Shown: piece after piece, positions 1 through 8,949 of the stretch | Layout: each line of letters starts with the position of its first letter | How positions within the stretch are numbered: position 1 is the stretch's first letter | Assembly: GCA_025356335.1 (NCBI GenBank) | Contig: JANXUF010000072.1 | Location: 1 to 61,103 of the forward strand | Reading direction: 5' to 3' | DNA: 61,103 bases | Origin: Actinomycetes bacterium | GTDB taxonomy: Bacteria > Actinomycetota > Acidimicrobiia > Acidimicrobiales > Ilumatobacteraceae | Made by a program: the position numbers and the translations under genes | Notes under the pieces: generated by a model | Database searches by the model: none | What the model was told of the DNA's origin: nothing | The model's input: the letters and a program-made list of their open reading frames with translations, nothing else

Positions 1-60
1 GCCGCCATCGTCACGTAACGCCGGCAACGACGACACCTCACTATCCTGCTTCCTCGTCAT
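1..60 (-). CDS. 5' end of an unidentified protein, running off the left edge
   Basis: An ATG at 60 on the minus strand opens a frame that stays open to the window edge and encodes 20 residues beginning MTRKQDSEVS. A purine-rich site reading GAAAGGA lies about 8 bases upstream (near 67-73), which makes this a credible start. The visible part is hydrophilic and too short to assign to a family. Confidence 0.45.
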   Translation of the reverse strand, partial: MTRKQDSEVSSLPALRDDGG

Positions 61-690
61 CAAGTGATCCTTTCTCGCCACGGCCCTTCAACCGCGGACT
101 CTCAGATCACGACGCGCTTACACAAAATTTCTGACAGTCCCCCCACCGGGATGAAGATTTTGAGCCCCCAAAATCAGTCGAAATGATTGGTGCCGGAAAG
201 AACACCAGCCACCTAGGACCGGTTGGTGGACGACGGATCGGGATTGATCGTCCCGGTGTCGATCAGGCCGTCGGCCGCTGACGACAGCGCCTTTGTCCGA
301 GCGGGCCGGGAGGCCGAGTCGAGAAGATTCCTCGGCGACGGTGCGCCCGACCCTCGACATGCATTCTGCGTGGTGGTCTACGGTGAGGCTCCAAGCCGTG
401 GACGTGGTCGTAGGCGAGGGGTGACCGGGCGGGTCCCAGCACCGTTCGGCGCTCCTTGCGGTATGGGCACGTGCGCGAATATGCGCTGCGCGTTCTGCGT
501 CACCTACTGGGCACTTCGGGGACAGACGAATGGGCCGATCTCGCGGGTTCTCGCCGATGCTGCCAGCCGGGACCTTGGGCCTGGGGATCATCTGTGTTGG
601 AATAGGTGGTCGGGACGGTTCATCCGATCCTTGTGTCCTGCTACGAAGCCCGCTTGGCCTGTGGGAACGTCATGCTTCCAGCCGTGACAC
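61..690. other. 630-bp stretch without a convincing gene
   Basis: Open frames exist on both strands, but their translations are rich in Arg/Pro/Ser and look like antisense shadows; none has a recognisable domain. The stretch holds the upstream region of the left-edge gene and of the binding-protein gene at 718, plus the IS-like end described separately at 118. Confidence 0.5.
118..150. repeat. Possible IS256-type terminal repeat remnant
   Basis: The A/T-rich string TTACACAAAATTTCTGACAG followed by a C-run stands out from its GC-rich surroundings. It resembles from memory the terminal inverted repeats of IS256-family elements. No matching second end or transposase is visible in the window, so this would be a solo remnant. 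An alignment to IS ends would settle it. Confidence 0.3.
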
Positions 691-717
691 GTGATCCGAC
701 AAAGGAGGGCAAAGGTC

Positions 718-2007
718 ATGATGGTTCGGGCTGGGTGTGATCGATCGATCGGTTTGATGGCAGTCACTGCGGGTCGGTCGTACCGCCGGCGATCATTCGT
801 GTGTGTTGGCGTCGTCGGGGTGTTGTCCGTGGTGGTTGCCGCATGTAGCCCAGGGTCGACGACGTCAGCCTCGAATGCGGTCACGGTGCCTGGTTCGGGA
901 ATTGGCTCGACGACGAGTGCTGCGGCGTTGCCTGCCGCTATCGGCAAGGGCGAGGGGCAGCTGGACTTGATCGCGTTCGATGGGTACGCCGAGAGTGGCC
1001 TGAACGATCCCGAACAGGATTGGGTACACCCGTTCACCAAGGAAAGCGGCTGCAAGTTGAACGTGAAGGTCGAGAAGACGTCGGACGACATGGCGAGCTT
1101 GATGCACACCGGGGACTACGACGGTGTCTCGGCTCCTGGGGAGGTCTCCTTGGGTTTGATCCTGTCGGGCGACGTCGCGCCCGTCAACGAGAAACTGTTG
1201 GCCAACTACGCCGACGTTGCGCCGTTTCTGAAGATGACCTCCTACAACTCGTACCGCGGGCAGCTCTACGGTCAGCCGCAAGGTTGGGGTGCGAACATGC
1301 TGATGTTCAACCCCGCCATTGTGAAACCCGCACCGGATTCCTGGGGAGCCGTCTTCGACCCCAAATCGCCGTATTCGGGCAAGATCGTTGCGTACGGATC
1401 GCCGATCTACATCGCCGATGCCGCGCTCTACTTGATGAAGACGCAACCCGCGTTGAAGATCACGAACCCGTTTGCTCTCGACCGTGCCCAGTTCGACGCG
1501 GCGATCGCCGTGCTGACCCGCCAACGAAGCATCATCGGCGACTACTGGACGAGCTATGCGGACATGCCGGCTGCGTTCGCGTCCGGGTCGCTCGTGATGG
1601 GCGCCGCGTGGCAAGTCATCGCTGACGTCATCAATGCCAAAGGAGTCGTACACGTCGACACGGTGGTCCCTAAAGAGGGAGCTACCGCATGGGCCGACAC
1701 GTGGCTGATCTCCTCGAAGGCCAAACACCCCAACTGCATGTACGAATGGATGAACTGGATCTCCAGGCCCGAAATCCAGGCACAAATGGCACTGTGGAAC
1801 GGTGAGGCGCCCGCCAACGTCAAAGCCTGCGCTGTGAGCACGAAGGCGAAATCGCTGTGCGGGACATACCACGCCGACGACCAAGCCTTCGCCAGCCAGC
1901 TCTGGTTTGCCACCACCACCCCCACCACCGACTGCCTCGACGGTCGAGGCCACATCTGTATCGGCTACGACGACTGGGCGAAAGCCTGGGCCCCGATCAA
2001 GAACTGA
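718..2007 (+). CDS. ABC transporter extracellular solute-binding lipoprotein (PotD-like)
   Basis: 429 residues. The ATG at 718 is preceded by AAAGGAGGG about 9 bases upstream, so it is preferred over the GTG at 691. An Arg-rich start and hydrophobic stretch end in a lipobox (VVVAAC), so the mature protein should be lipid-anchored on the outer face of the membrane. The body (YNSYRGQLYGQPQGWGANMLMFNP, a Trp-Asp-Pro-rich middle, and 'MYEWMNWISRPEIQAQ') resembles spermidine/putrescine-type periplasmic binding proteins, although the ligand cannot be inferred. No ATPase or permease gene adjoins it, so it is an orphan here; it may feed a transporter encoded elsewhere. The C-terminal part has four cysteines that could form disulfides. 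Confidence 0.8.
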   Translation: MMVRAGCDRSIGLMAVTAGRSYRRRSFVCVGVVGVLSVVVAACSPGSTTSASNAVTVPGSGIGSTTSAAALPAAIGKGEGQLDLIAFDGYAESGLNDPEQDWVHPFTKESGCKLNVKVEKTSDDMASLMHTGDYDGVSAPGEVSLGLILSGDVAPVNEKLLANYADVAPFLKMTSYNSYRGQLYGQPQGWGANMLMFNPAIVKPAPDSWGAVFDPKSPYSGKIVAYGSPIYIADAALYLMKTQPALKITNPFALDRAQFDAAIAVLTRQRSIIGDYWTSYADMPAAFASGSLVMGAAWQVIADVINAKGVVHVDTVVPKEGATAWADTWLISSKAKHPNCMYEWMNWISRPEIQAQMALWNGEAPANVKACAVSTKAKSLCGTYHADDQAFASQLWFATTTPTTDCLDGRGHICIGYDDWAKAWAPIKN

Positions 2008-2156
2008 ACACCGAAGAGCACCCCTCGCTCAGACCACAGGCTCGCTCCACACGAGCAAGGACCTCACGGAAAATTTGTCGATGCGCGGACGCTTGCATTG
2101 CCCAGCGCGTAAGTAGGCGCGGTGGCGCACGACTGATCTACGTCGCCTACCGCCGG

Positions 2157-2530
2157 CTACGCACCTGGTTGCATGAGTTCGATTCGGTTGCCGAACGGAT
2201 CGGTCACGTAGACGCGTCGTAGCCTTCGAGCGGCTCGTCGTCCTTCACGGCGAACCCGGCTGCGGCGACGACACCTGCGATGCTGCGGACGTCGTCGACG
2301 ATGAAGGCGGGGTGAGCTTTCGTGGCAGGGCGAAAATCATGGTCGACACCGAGGTGAACCTTCAGATCGCCATTTTCGAACCAGCAGCCGCCACGAACTG
2401 CGAGGTGAGCAGGCTTCGCCACGTGAGCGATCCCGAGTATCCCTTCGTAGAAGGCGATGGCATCGGCTTCACCGCCTACCGGCATCGCCAACTGGACATG
2501 GTCGACACGGACGACTCGCATGGTGGTCAT
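2157..2530 (-). pseudogene. Glyoxalase/VOC-family protein, frameshifted
   Basis: From the ATG at 2530 the product begins MTTMRVVRVDHVQLAMPVGGEADAI and shows the VOC fold pattern (HVQLAMP, FYEGILG, HLAVRGG, HPAFIVDD). The frame closes at 2204 after EGYDAST. Shifting by one base recovers YVTDPFGNRIELMQPGA and a stop at 2157, the classic VOC C-terminus carrying the last metal-ligand Glu. A single base is therefore missing near 2210. It is either a young pseudogene or an assembly error. VOC members include glyoxalases, dioxygenases and resistance proteins; the substrate is unknown. Confidence 0.75.
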
Positions 2531-2603
2531 TCTGCCTCTGCGAGGAATCGGCTCTAGATCCCCAGCCATTCGGGGGGTCTCCAACGACTCGATGGTGCGC
2601 GAA

Positions 2604-3008
2604 CTATTGGGACACGAGTGCATCAGTCAGTGCGTTGATGCCAACGATGTTCGCCGCCAGGTCGGCGCTGAGGTGGTGGCGCGCGGCCAGCGCATCTGGG
2701 GCGTGATAGGTGACCCTGGTCTGGTCGTCGTCGGCCCAGATCAGTACCTTGAGCGGCAGATCGAGCGCCGCGAGCGGAACGGCGTCCATGACCGGCGTTC
2801 CCGCCTGCGGGCTTCCGAAGATGACCAACGTGGTCTCCCGCAACACGAGCCCTACGCGGCGAGCTTCCTCGGCCTGGTCGATCACCGCGAACAGCCGCAT
2901 CCCTCGCGCATTGATCAGGGCGGTCAACTTGGCGACCGTCTCGGCCACCGACTGCATGCTGAGCTTGGTGACGATGGCGGGAGCGGCGTCGGAGTCGAGG
3001 TCAGTCAT
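2604..3008 (-). CDS. DUF302-family protein
   Basis: 134 residues. The ATG at 3008 has GAAGGA about 8 bases upstream. The pattern is typical of DUF302/COG3439 proteins: an N-terminal SVAETVAKLTALINARGMRLFAVIDQ, then 'LRETTLVIFGSPQAGTPVMDAVPLAALDLPLKVLIWADD' and a terminal helix. No signal peptide or membrane segment is seen, so it should be cytosolic. The family's biochemical role is not settled. It is intact, unlike the VOC gene just downstream on the same strand. Confidence 0.8.
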   Translation of the reverse strand: MTDLDSDAAPAIVTKLSMQSVAETVAKLTALINARGMRLFAVIDQAEEARRVGLVLRETTLVIFGSPQAGTPVMDAVPLAALDLPLKVLIWADDDQTRVTYHAPDALAARHHLSADLAANIVGINALTDALVSQ

Positions 3009-3194
3009 ATCATCCGTCCTTCATCAGACCCACAGACAGCTGACCCCCCGATGAATGTCACCAGCGCATAGTGCATCGGAATGGGCGCATTTGGCAAGCC
3101 CTTCCGGAGCGCAGATCTGCGGCTATGGCGCGCGCGGCGGACACTCGACCTGCTTGCATGTCGATGCAAAGTAGGTTCTATAGGGCTTACGTGC

Positions 3195-3660
3195 TGCCGG
3201 TGGGACATGGTCACCGGACGTTGGTCGTGCACCGTGGGGTGGCCAAACCGTGACCATCCCGCTCGCGCCACGAACCGAGCGAGCAGTCGATCTCGCGGTC
3301 GGTGAACGATGCGCGGGTCCGATCCTGTGCGACCGGAGTGGTGCCCGTCTCGATCGTCACGGCGCTGCGCGGATCGTGCGGCGGATCGCTCGGAGGGCTG
3401 GGAGCGTCAAGCGGGTCGGGCCGCACACGTTGCGGCATGCGTTCATCACCGCCGCCCTCGACGCCGGTGTCCCGCTGCGCGACGTCCAAGAAGCAGCCAG
3501 TCACGCCGACCCGAGAACCACGATGCACTACGACCGGACCCGCGTGTCACTCGACAGGCATGCCACCTACATCGTCTCGACGTTCATCGCCGGCGCCTCC
3601 CGACAACAAGAAATGTTCGCTCCGCGCTCGACAGAACGAGCGGTGAGCGGGCAATCTGAT
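3195..3660 (+). pseudogene. Tyrosine recombinase (phage-type integrase), 5'-truncated and frameshifted
   Basis: Only the catalytic C-terminal half is left. One frame reads GHRTLVVHRGVAKP and stops near 3251; the next frame continues directly as VTIPLAPRTERAVDLAVGER and goes on to HTLRHAFITAALDAGVPLRDVQEAASHADPRTTMHYDR. The active-site H-x-x-R and H residues and the Tyr nucleophile (MHY) are therefore present, but the N-terminal SAM-like domain and first catalytic Arg are absent. The recombinase frame lacks its own stop and runs on into the cupin gene at 3664. It marks an old mobile-element boundary. Confidence 0.75.
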
Positions 3661-3663
3661 CGG

Positions 3664-4245
3664 ATGGGACCTTTCGATTCGGATGCTTTCGTGCAGTCAT
3701 GTATCGACGCTCTCGCCGAGAGCGATCCGGCCGGCGCGATTGGCGAGTTGATCGAGCGAGCGGTGAGCGAACCCCGCTCGTTGGAGTTGGCCTGTCCTGT
3801 GCCGGTCGACCTCAGCGACGACGGGGTCATGCATTTGTCCAAAGAGATTCTCGTGTGCCACGCCATCTTTCCGCGCCGATTCCAGACGGGGATCCATAAC
3901 CACAGCGTGGGGGCGATCATCGGCGTCTGGTCCGGTTACGAGGACAATTACCTTTTTGAAGAGACGGGTAGCGGGCTTCGACCGCTCGGTCCGCACCGCG
4001 TGGAGACCGGTCAGATACTGGTGCTCGGAGCTGACGCGATTCACGACGTTCACACCCCGCCGACCACGTGGTCGGCGGCTCTCCACGTATATCTCGGGGA
4101 CATCTCGACAGCTCCGCGCAACGTGTGGGCGAGCGTCGACAGTCCTCCGTCGGAGTTCAATGGAGAGCAACAGGAACGTCACCGGGCGGAAGGCGCTCTC
4201 GCAACGGGGTTGACGGTAGAACCCCAACGAGAGGCGCACACCTGA
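3664..4245 (+). CDS. Cupin-fold metalloenzyme, cysteine-dioxygenase-like
   Basis: 193 residues from the ATG at 3664 (MGPFDSDAFVQSC). The cupin core contains GIHNHSVGAIIGVWSGYEDNY, with the HxH metal ligands, and a second block DAIHDVHTP with further His ligands, as in the RmlC-like cysteine dioxygenase/predicted double-stranded beta-helix enzymes. The substrate is unknown; a thiol or small acid dioxygenase is plausible by family. The upstream integrase remnant is in the same frame without a stop, so a longer fusion (start 3250, 331 residues) is formally possible. The integrase part looks like an accidental leader rather than a functional domain. No strong ribosome site precedes 3664. Confidence 0.6.
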   Translation: MGPFDSDAFVQSCIDALAESDPAGAIGELIERAVSEPRSLELACPVPVDLSDDGVMHLSKEILVCHAIFPRRFQTGIHNHSVGAIIGVWSGYEDNYLFEETGSGLRPLGPHRVETGQILVLGADAIHDVHTPPTTWSAALHVYLGDISTAPRNVWASVDSPPSEFNGEQQERHRAEGALATGLTVEPQREAHT

Positions 4246-4281
4246 GGTGTGAATCCCTGTGTCGCGAAGTGACGGTGGTGG

Positions 4282-4575
4282 CTATGCGGCCTTGGGGTGC
4301 ATGCTGGTGATGTCGTAGCCGGCGGCGTCGAGTTCAGCGAGGAGCCGTTTCGCTCGGGCGGTCGAGTTCGGTGGTTTCTGTAGGTAGTCGCCACTGAGAT
4401 CGGTGTAGACCTCGCCAGTGGTCAGCAGGTGCCGGCAGATCACGAGGATCGTGTGCCCGACAGCGATCGTTGCTTTGCCGCGCTGCGACGCGCTTTGAGC
4501 TGGTGGTAGTGCGACGCCAGGTACGTGTCCTTCGTTCTCGCCGCAGCGTTGGCTGCCTCGGCGCGCTAGCCGTAA
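4282..4575 (-). pseudogene. IS110/IS116-type transposase, C-terminal remnant
   Basis: Reading leftwards, one frame gives AANAAARTKDTYLASHYHQL and ends in a short out-of-frame tail. The next frame continues as ATIAVGHTILVICRHLLTTG, then EVYTDLSGDYLQ and a stop at 4282. Together they match the C-terminal end of IS110-family (transposase_20) proteins. A frameshift near 4490 and loss of the catalytic DEDD domain upstream make it dead. Confidence 0.65.
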
Positions 4576-5207
4576 CCATTTCGATCGGTAACGGGTACGA
4601 CCATGTTTCTGGTTGCCTGCGGACACGGCTTCGGACGCTGCATCGGGGCCGAGCCGCCGCCGCCGAATCGGAGGGGCCACGCCGGTGCTGATCTCGGATC
4701 CCCAGACCGGCGACGGGTTCTTGGCCCACCGACACACTGCCTGCACGACCCGACCCCGACGTTTGACGGCGGGCGGTCTACAAGCCCCGCCGCACCGGAG
4801 AACACCATCGCCTCCGATGTCGTGCGTGAGGCACTCCGGCTCCATCTCAAAGCTGGCTGACCGGAACGGCAAGTAACTCGGATCAGCGCCGACGCTGCTC
4901 GAGGCGCAGCAGTAGTTCGTCGTCTTGCGCCGGATACAGGTGGCCGTCGCGATCGAGTACCACCGACAGCGATGTGGTCCGGCAAGCGCGCGGCGACTTG
5001 CTTGGGTTGGCGCCGTCGCGCTCGCGCATCGCGCGTGCCGCTCCACGAATCGTCCCACGCCTCCTGCTGCTCCGTGAAGCCGCCGACGGCGACCCGCCGC
5101 GACCTTGCGCGCAGAGCTCAGTGAACCTGCTCGTCCTTCGCGGCAGTTGGAGCCAGCGCAAATACAGCCGTTCATCACGGAGTCGATCCACTCCTTCCTC
5201 CGAGCCA
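4576..5207. other. Mosaic of unassignable fragments
   Basis: No intact gene was recognised. Open frames here give low-complexity Arg/Ser/Pro translations. A short plus-strand end reading ASDVVREALRLHLKAG is noted separately. On the minus strand a tail reading LSVVLDRDGHLYPAQDDELL ends at 4883 and might be another C-terminal fragment. The stretch fits a graveyard between the IS remnant and the beta-helix pseudogene. Confidence 0.4.
4795..4860 (+). pseudogene. Ribbon-helix-helix antitoxin, C-terminal scrap
   Basis: About 20 codons ending in a TGA at 4860 read ENTIASDVVREALRLHLKAG. This is the second-helix signature of ParD/Arc-type antitoxins (S-x-V-V-R-E-A-L-R). The upstream frame does not continue as an RHH domain, so only a scrap remains. 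Short length limits confidence. Confidence 0.3.
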
Positions 5208-6546
5208 CTAGTCGTCTTGGTGGTCACTCTCATTCTTGGCGCAGAGCCCGGGCGTATTCTGCGTGACTCCTTTGTCATTGGTCCAAAAGTTGGCTGTACC
5301 GCTCGTCGCCGTCCCGTTTGATGCGTCGTAGCAGTCATTGGTGAGGTTGCGGCGGGCGATATTGGCGTCGATGTGGTTCTGAGTTGAACCGGCGTCAGCG
5401 CGGATCCCGTCGGTGGCATCAGCCGTGCCCGACCCGTTGTCTGAGACAGAGTTGCCTCGAATGTTGTTGCCCTGTGCGGTGATCAGGTCGATCCCGCTCC
5501 CCTTGTTGTTCGCAACGTAGTTGTTATCGACCGTTACGTTCGTGACAGCCGCGCACCCTTGGGCGGGGTCGCCGCACAGCTGGAGGCCGTCGGAAACGCT
5601 CGCTCGGACCACGTTGTTGGCAATTCGACCACCGGTCACGGAGTCAACCTCGATGCCGAGGTCGTTGTCGTACACCACGTTGGCGAACACAGTCGAGGGC
5701 GCCTGGGAATAGCTGATCCCGGTACTCATTGGGCTGGGGGGGTGTACTTGTTGTTGCTCACGGTGTTGAAGCTGATCGTCGATTGTGCACCGTTGAAGAC
5801 GACGATGCCGTTGGACGCAATGTTCGATTGACCGGACGACGAGCCGCGCACCATGTTGTGATCGACGGTGGCGACGGAGCCAGTGTTGACGACCTGTACG
5901 CCGTTCTTCTGGTATTCGTCGATCTGGTTGCCGATGATCGAGGCGGTCCCCGCCGTCGTGGCCGGCGGCCGACGGAGACGGCGTCGCCCTCCTGGCAGCC
6001 GTACAGGGCGGGCACACTATTCTTGATCTGGGTGATGTGGTTGTCATTCAGTAACAGGCTGGCCCCACCCTCGATGAGTACGCCTTCGTGCCGGTCGGGC
6101 GAGCATCCGTCGTAGGTGAACGGGCCGCTGACGACGAAGCCACGCAAAACCACCGAGTTGGCGGAATCGACGTCGACGAGCGCCAGAGGAGCCGTCTCGA
6201 CTGCCGGCCAATGGATCGTCGCCTGTTGCGGCTTCAACGACCGGAGCTTCAGCCCGTCATGGCTGTGGCCGACAATGCGAACCTGCTCGTTGTATATGCC
6301 AGGGCAGACTTCGATCGTCGCCCCCACCCCGGATGCGTTGACTGCGGCTTGGATTGAGGTGTAGGTCCCAGCGCACGTCGACGGATCCTAAGAGACCCTC
6401 AGAGCCGCAGCGGCTGACGCAGGCGGAGCCACACCGAGGAACGCCCACCCCGCAACGCGCGCAGTTGCGACGGCGACGACTCGCTTGAGCGGGGTCACCC
6501 CCGCCAACGCCTTGTTCCTCGGAACCGATCGTGCGACTGCGTTCAT
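5208..6546 (-). pseudogene. Secreted right-handed beta-helix protein, multiply broken
   Basis: The start at 6546 has GGAGG five bases upstream and opens a signal peptide (MNAVARSVPRNKALAGVTPL ... PASAAAALRVS). An in-frame TAG at 6388-6390 interrupts it. The same frame then continues as TCAGTYTSIQAAVNASGVGA and a NosD/pectate-lyase-like series of N-rich coils. Near 5968 the helix jumps frame (TTAGTASIIGNQIDEYQKNG), and near 5736, at a run of seven G, it jumps again (FANVVYDNDLGIEVDS), ending at 5208. One nonsense codon and two indels are thus needed to restore roughly 440 residues. Such proteins are usually exported polysaccharide-binding or lyase-like proteins; this one is surely not made full length if the sequence is right. 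Confidence 0.75.
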
Positions 6547-7056
6547 AGCTTCCTCCAGGTGGAATAATCCCACGACCAACATGGTCGGTGCAGCGTTTGT
6601 CAGGTAGGGCCAAAGGTTCCTGTTTCACGCAGCGGGGCCGAGTCGGTTCCCGATGCAGGGATCTCCGTGGCGAGCAGCGTTCAGGGCACGTATGGACTCC
6701 GGCCGCCCCATATCTACATCGAGCGATCATCGCGATCACGCCGGCGAACGGCTACTTGGAAAGCGATGCTGCCAAGCGCGCGTCCTCCAACATCATCGCC
6801 GAAGGGGCCCCTCGCGTCACCAGATACTCAAGCCGGTAACACCGTACTCACCGAAGTCACGGCGGAGTTCTCTCAGCGGTGGTTCATACAAACCGTCCGT
6901 GGCGTGACTCAACGCGACTGGGCATCGAACTCGGACCATGGAGCCGGACAGGAGCACGTCATGTTTGGTCGCCTCGGAGCCGGCGATTGGTGGCACCTGG
7001 ACACCGTTGCCATATTCGCCGTGGTGGCGTCGAGGCGCCGCGTCAGGATGGTCCCG

Positions 7057-7956
7057 ATGGACAAGTCGGCGATCACTCCTGAAGTCGTACGCTGCCTCGT
7101 ACGCGACCAGTTCCCCGACTGGGCGCAACTGGCGATCCGGCCAGTCAACGCGGACGGATGGGACAACACCTCATTCCGGCTCGGCGACGACTTCGTCGCC
7201 CGCCTTCCCAGTGCCGACCCCTATGCGCCGCAGGTGGACAAGGAGCAACGATGGCTGCCGTACCTCCGTCAGCAGCTGCCGGTGCCGATACCGGAACCCG
7301 TTGCGCGGGGTCGACCTGGCTGTGGCTTTCCCAGACCCTGGTCGGTGTTGCGGTGGCTCCCCGGCGTGCCCCTCAGCGGGCTGCACGTCGATGAGGAAGC
7401 GCTCGCCGACGACCTCGCGACCTTCCTTCGCTCGCTCCGAGCCATTGACACAACCGGCGCACCGGAGGCCGGGCCACAGAGCTTCCACAGGGGAGGTGAT
7501 CTGGGCGTCTACGACGATGACGTCGAGCGGTCGCTTGACAAACTCGATGGCGATCTCGACACAGGTGCGGCCCGAGCCGTCTGGGCACGTGCGCGGAGTT
7601 CGCAGCGGGCGCAGCCGCCCGTGTGGCTGCACGGCGATGTCGCTCCCTCGAATCTTCTCGTCCTCGACGGACGGCTCGCTGCCGTGATCGACTTCGGTCA
7701 GAGCGCAGTCGGCGATCCGGCTTGCGATCTTGTGATGGCCTGGACCTACTTCGGAAGCAACGCCCGACGGCGGTTCCTTGACCGCACCGAACTCGACGGC
7801 GACACCGTCGACCGAGCACGGGGCTGGGCGCTCTGGAAAGGCCTTCTCGCGGTTGCCGGTGCAGCGCACAATGGTGCTGATCCAGCCGCTGTGAGCCGCC
7901 GCTGGGGCTGGAGCCGCACACCTGCAGAGGTGCTCGACCTCCTTGTACTCGACTGA
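7057..7956 (+). CDS. Aminoglycoside phosphotransferase (APH)-family kinase
   Basis: 299 residues from the ATG at 7057, with a weak CAGGA upstream; a longer frame extends to 6667 but its N-terminal extension is not family-like. Motifs of the APH/choline-kinase fold are present: WDNTSFRLGDDFVARLPSAD (nucleotide-binding loop and Lys/Arg), the catalytic loop WLHGDVAPSNLLV and the metal-binding AVIDFGQSAVGDPACDL. It should phosphorylate a small hydroxylated substrate using ATP or GTP in the cytosol. Environmental family members often act on sugars or unknown metabolites, so antibiotic resistance should not be assumed. Confidence 0.8.
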   Translation: MDKSAITPEVVRCLVRDQFPDWAQLAIRPVNADGWDNTSFRLGDDFVARLPSADPYAPQVDKEQRWLPYLRQQLPVPIPEPVARGRPGCGFPRPWSVLRWLPGVPLSGLHVDEEALADDLATFLRSLRAIDTTGAPEAGPQSFHRGGDLGVYDDDVERSLDKLDGDLDTGAARAVWARARSSQRAQPPVWLHGDVAPSNLLVLDGRLAAVIDFGQSAVGDPACDLVMAWTYFGSNARRRFLDRTELDGDTVDRARGWALWKGLLAVAGAAHNGADPAAVSRRWGWSRTPAEVLDLLVLD

Positions 7957-7995
7957 GGATCAGTCAAATAATTTGTGTCGTGCAGTAATGGACGG

Positions 7996-8260
7996 GTGGA
8001 GTTGAGGTTCACCGAGTCAGCACGCAAACACAAGATCGGGCGTGGCCGTGCGGTCGACGTCGTCGAGCATCCGTTCGCAGTCGTGATCGTCGCTCGGCCC
8101 GGTGCCATGGAAATCTTGATGCATCTCGGCGACGACGAAACCGGGCGAGCCTTCGAGGTCGGCGTCGTGCAGGGAAGACGACACCTACGTCATCATCCAC
8201 GTCATGGACCTTGGCGACACGTACCGAACCACCAACGAGACCGGAAAGAGGGCACAGCAA
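7996..8260 (+). pseudogene. Toxin-like partner of the RHH antitoxin, frameshifted
   Basis: From a GTG at 7996 the frame reads VELRFTESARKHKIGRGRAV, DVVEHPFAVVIVARPGAMEI and 'FEVGVVQG', then loses register near 8178. One base on, the expected continuation EDDTYVIIHVMDLGDTYRTT appears. The restored frame runs straight into the ATG of the antitoxin at 8261 without a stop. Either a second lesion removed the stop or the pair became fused. The small basic beta-rich protein next to an RHH gene fits a type II toxin (BrnT- or RelE-like in layout), but I cannot name the family. Confidence 0.5.
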
Positions 8261-8536
8261 ATGACCACCAAGACCAAGCTCACCGAAGACCAAGCCTGCG
8301 AACTCGCCACCTTCCTCGAGCGTGACGACTACGAGATCGGCAACCCGATTCCCCGCGACCAATGGCCAGTCAACCGCGGCCGCCCCTCGCTGACCGCACC
8401 CGGCAAGCGTTCACCCCAAGTCACGTTCCGCCTCGACGAGGCAGCACGCCAACGCGCCGCCGAACGAGCAGCCCACGAGGGCAAGACCATCTCAGCCCTC
8501 GCACGCGAAGCCCTCGAGCACTACCTCGCGTCGTAA
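8261..8536 (+). CDS. Ribbon-helix-helix antitoxin (CopG/BrnA-like)
   Basis: 91 residues. GGAAAGAGG lies about 9 bases before the ATG. The C-terminal half, 'SPQVTFRLDEAARQRAAERAAHEGKTISALAREALEHYL', is a typical RHH DNA-binding fold with the beta strand VTFRLD and helix ISALAREALE. The N-terminal part, rich in charged residues (TKTKLTEDQACELATFLERD), would bind and neutralise the toxin. It directly follows the broken toxin gene, the usual toxin-first order of BrnTA-like pairs. An intact antitoxin beside a dead toxin suggests that loss of the toxin freed the locus from selection. Confidence 0.7.
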   Translation: MTTKTKLTEDQACELATFLERDDYEIGNPIPRDQWPVNRGRPSLTAPGKRSPQVTFRLDEAARQRAAERAAHEGKTISALAREALEHYLAS

Positions 8537-8949
8537 CCACAAGCGCCCACGAGGGGCCGCTGGCGAGCACCGCAAGCCCGTGGACTCCGGCAGCACGGAC
8601 CAGCGGGGGCTTGCTCTTGTCGCGGCGAAGTTCGGTGTCGTGGAGGTCGAGCGGCGCGCTGCGACGGACCGTGTCCGTCAAGCGCTGCAGCTTGCTTCGG
8701 GTTGATGCCAACAGCGATCCGCACGAACACGGCGGTATGACGAAGGTCGACACGAGCGCCATCGCCCGACGCGCCGACACCCTCGCCGGACCATGGAGTC
8801 ACGACACAGCCCTGTCACCAGTACGACATCGGACACCCGATGGCAGACGAAGAGGACACCCAAACGACCACGAACGTCTGCGAGCAAGATGCGCGTGTCG
8901 AACTGCTTGCAAGCGGAGAGCTATTGACCGACTGTCTAACCTGTCCGTG
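8537..8949. other. Intergenic stretch with no confident gene
   Basis: A short plus-strand frame ends at about 8705 with AAKFGVVEVERRAATDRVRQ but has no start or recognisable family. Frames across 8738-8949 give unconvincing peptides. The stretch also contains the promoter region of the diguanylate cyclase at 8950; no clear -35/-10 pair or Shine-Dalgarno site is visible directly before that start. Confidence 0.4.

Noticed and set aside
118..591. 157-codon minus-strand open frame
   Set aside because: Arg/Pro/Ser-rich shadow translation with no domain, no ribosome site and an implausible composition.
865..1953. Long minus-strand frame opposite the solute-binding protein
   Set aside because: Antisense shadow of a clear lipoprotein gene; typical of high-GC DNA.
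7057..7956. Antibiotic-resistance gene
   Set aside because: The APH fold is broad; nothing in the sequence identifies an aminoglycoside substrate.
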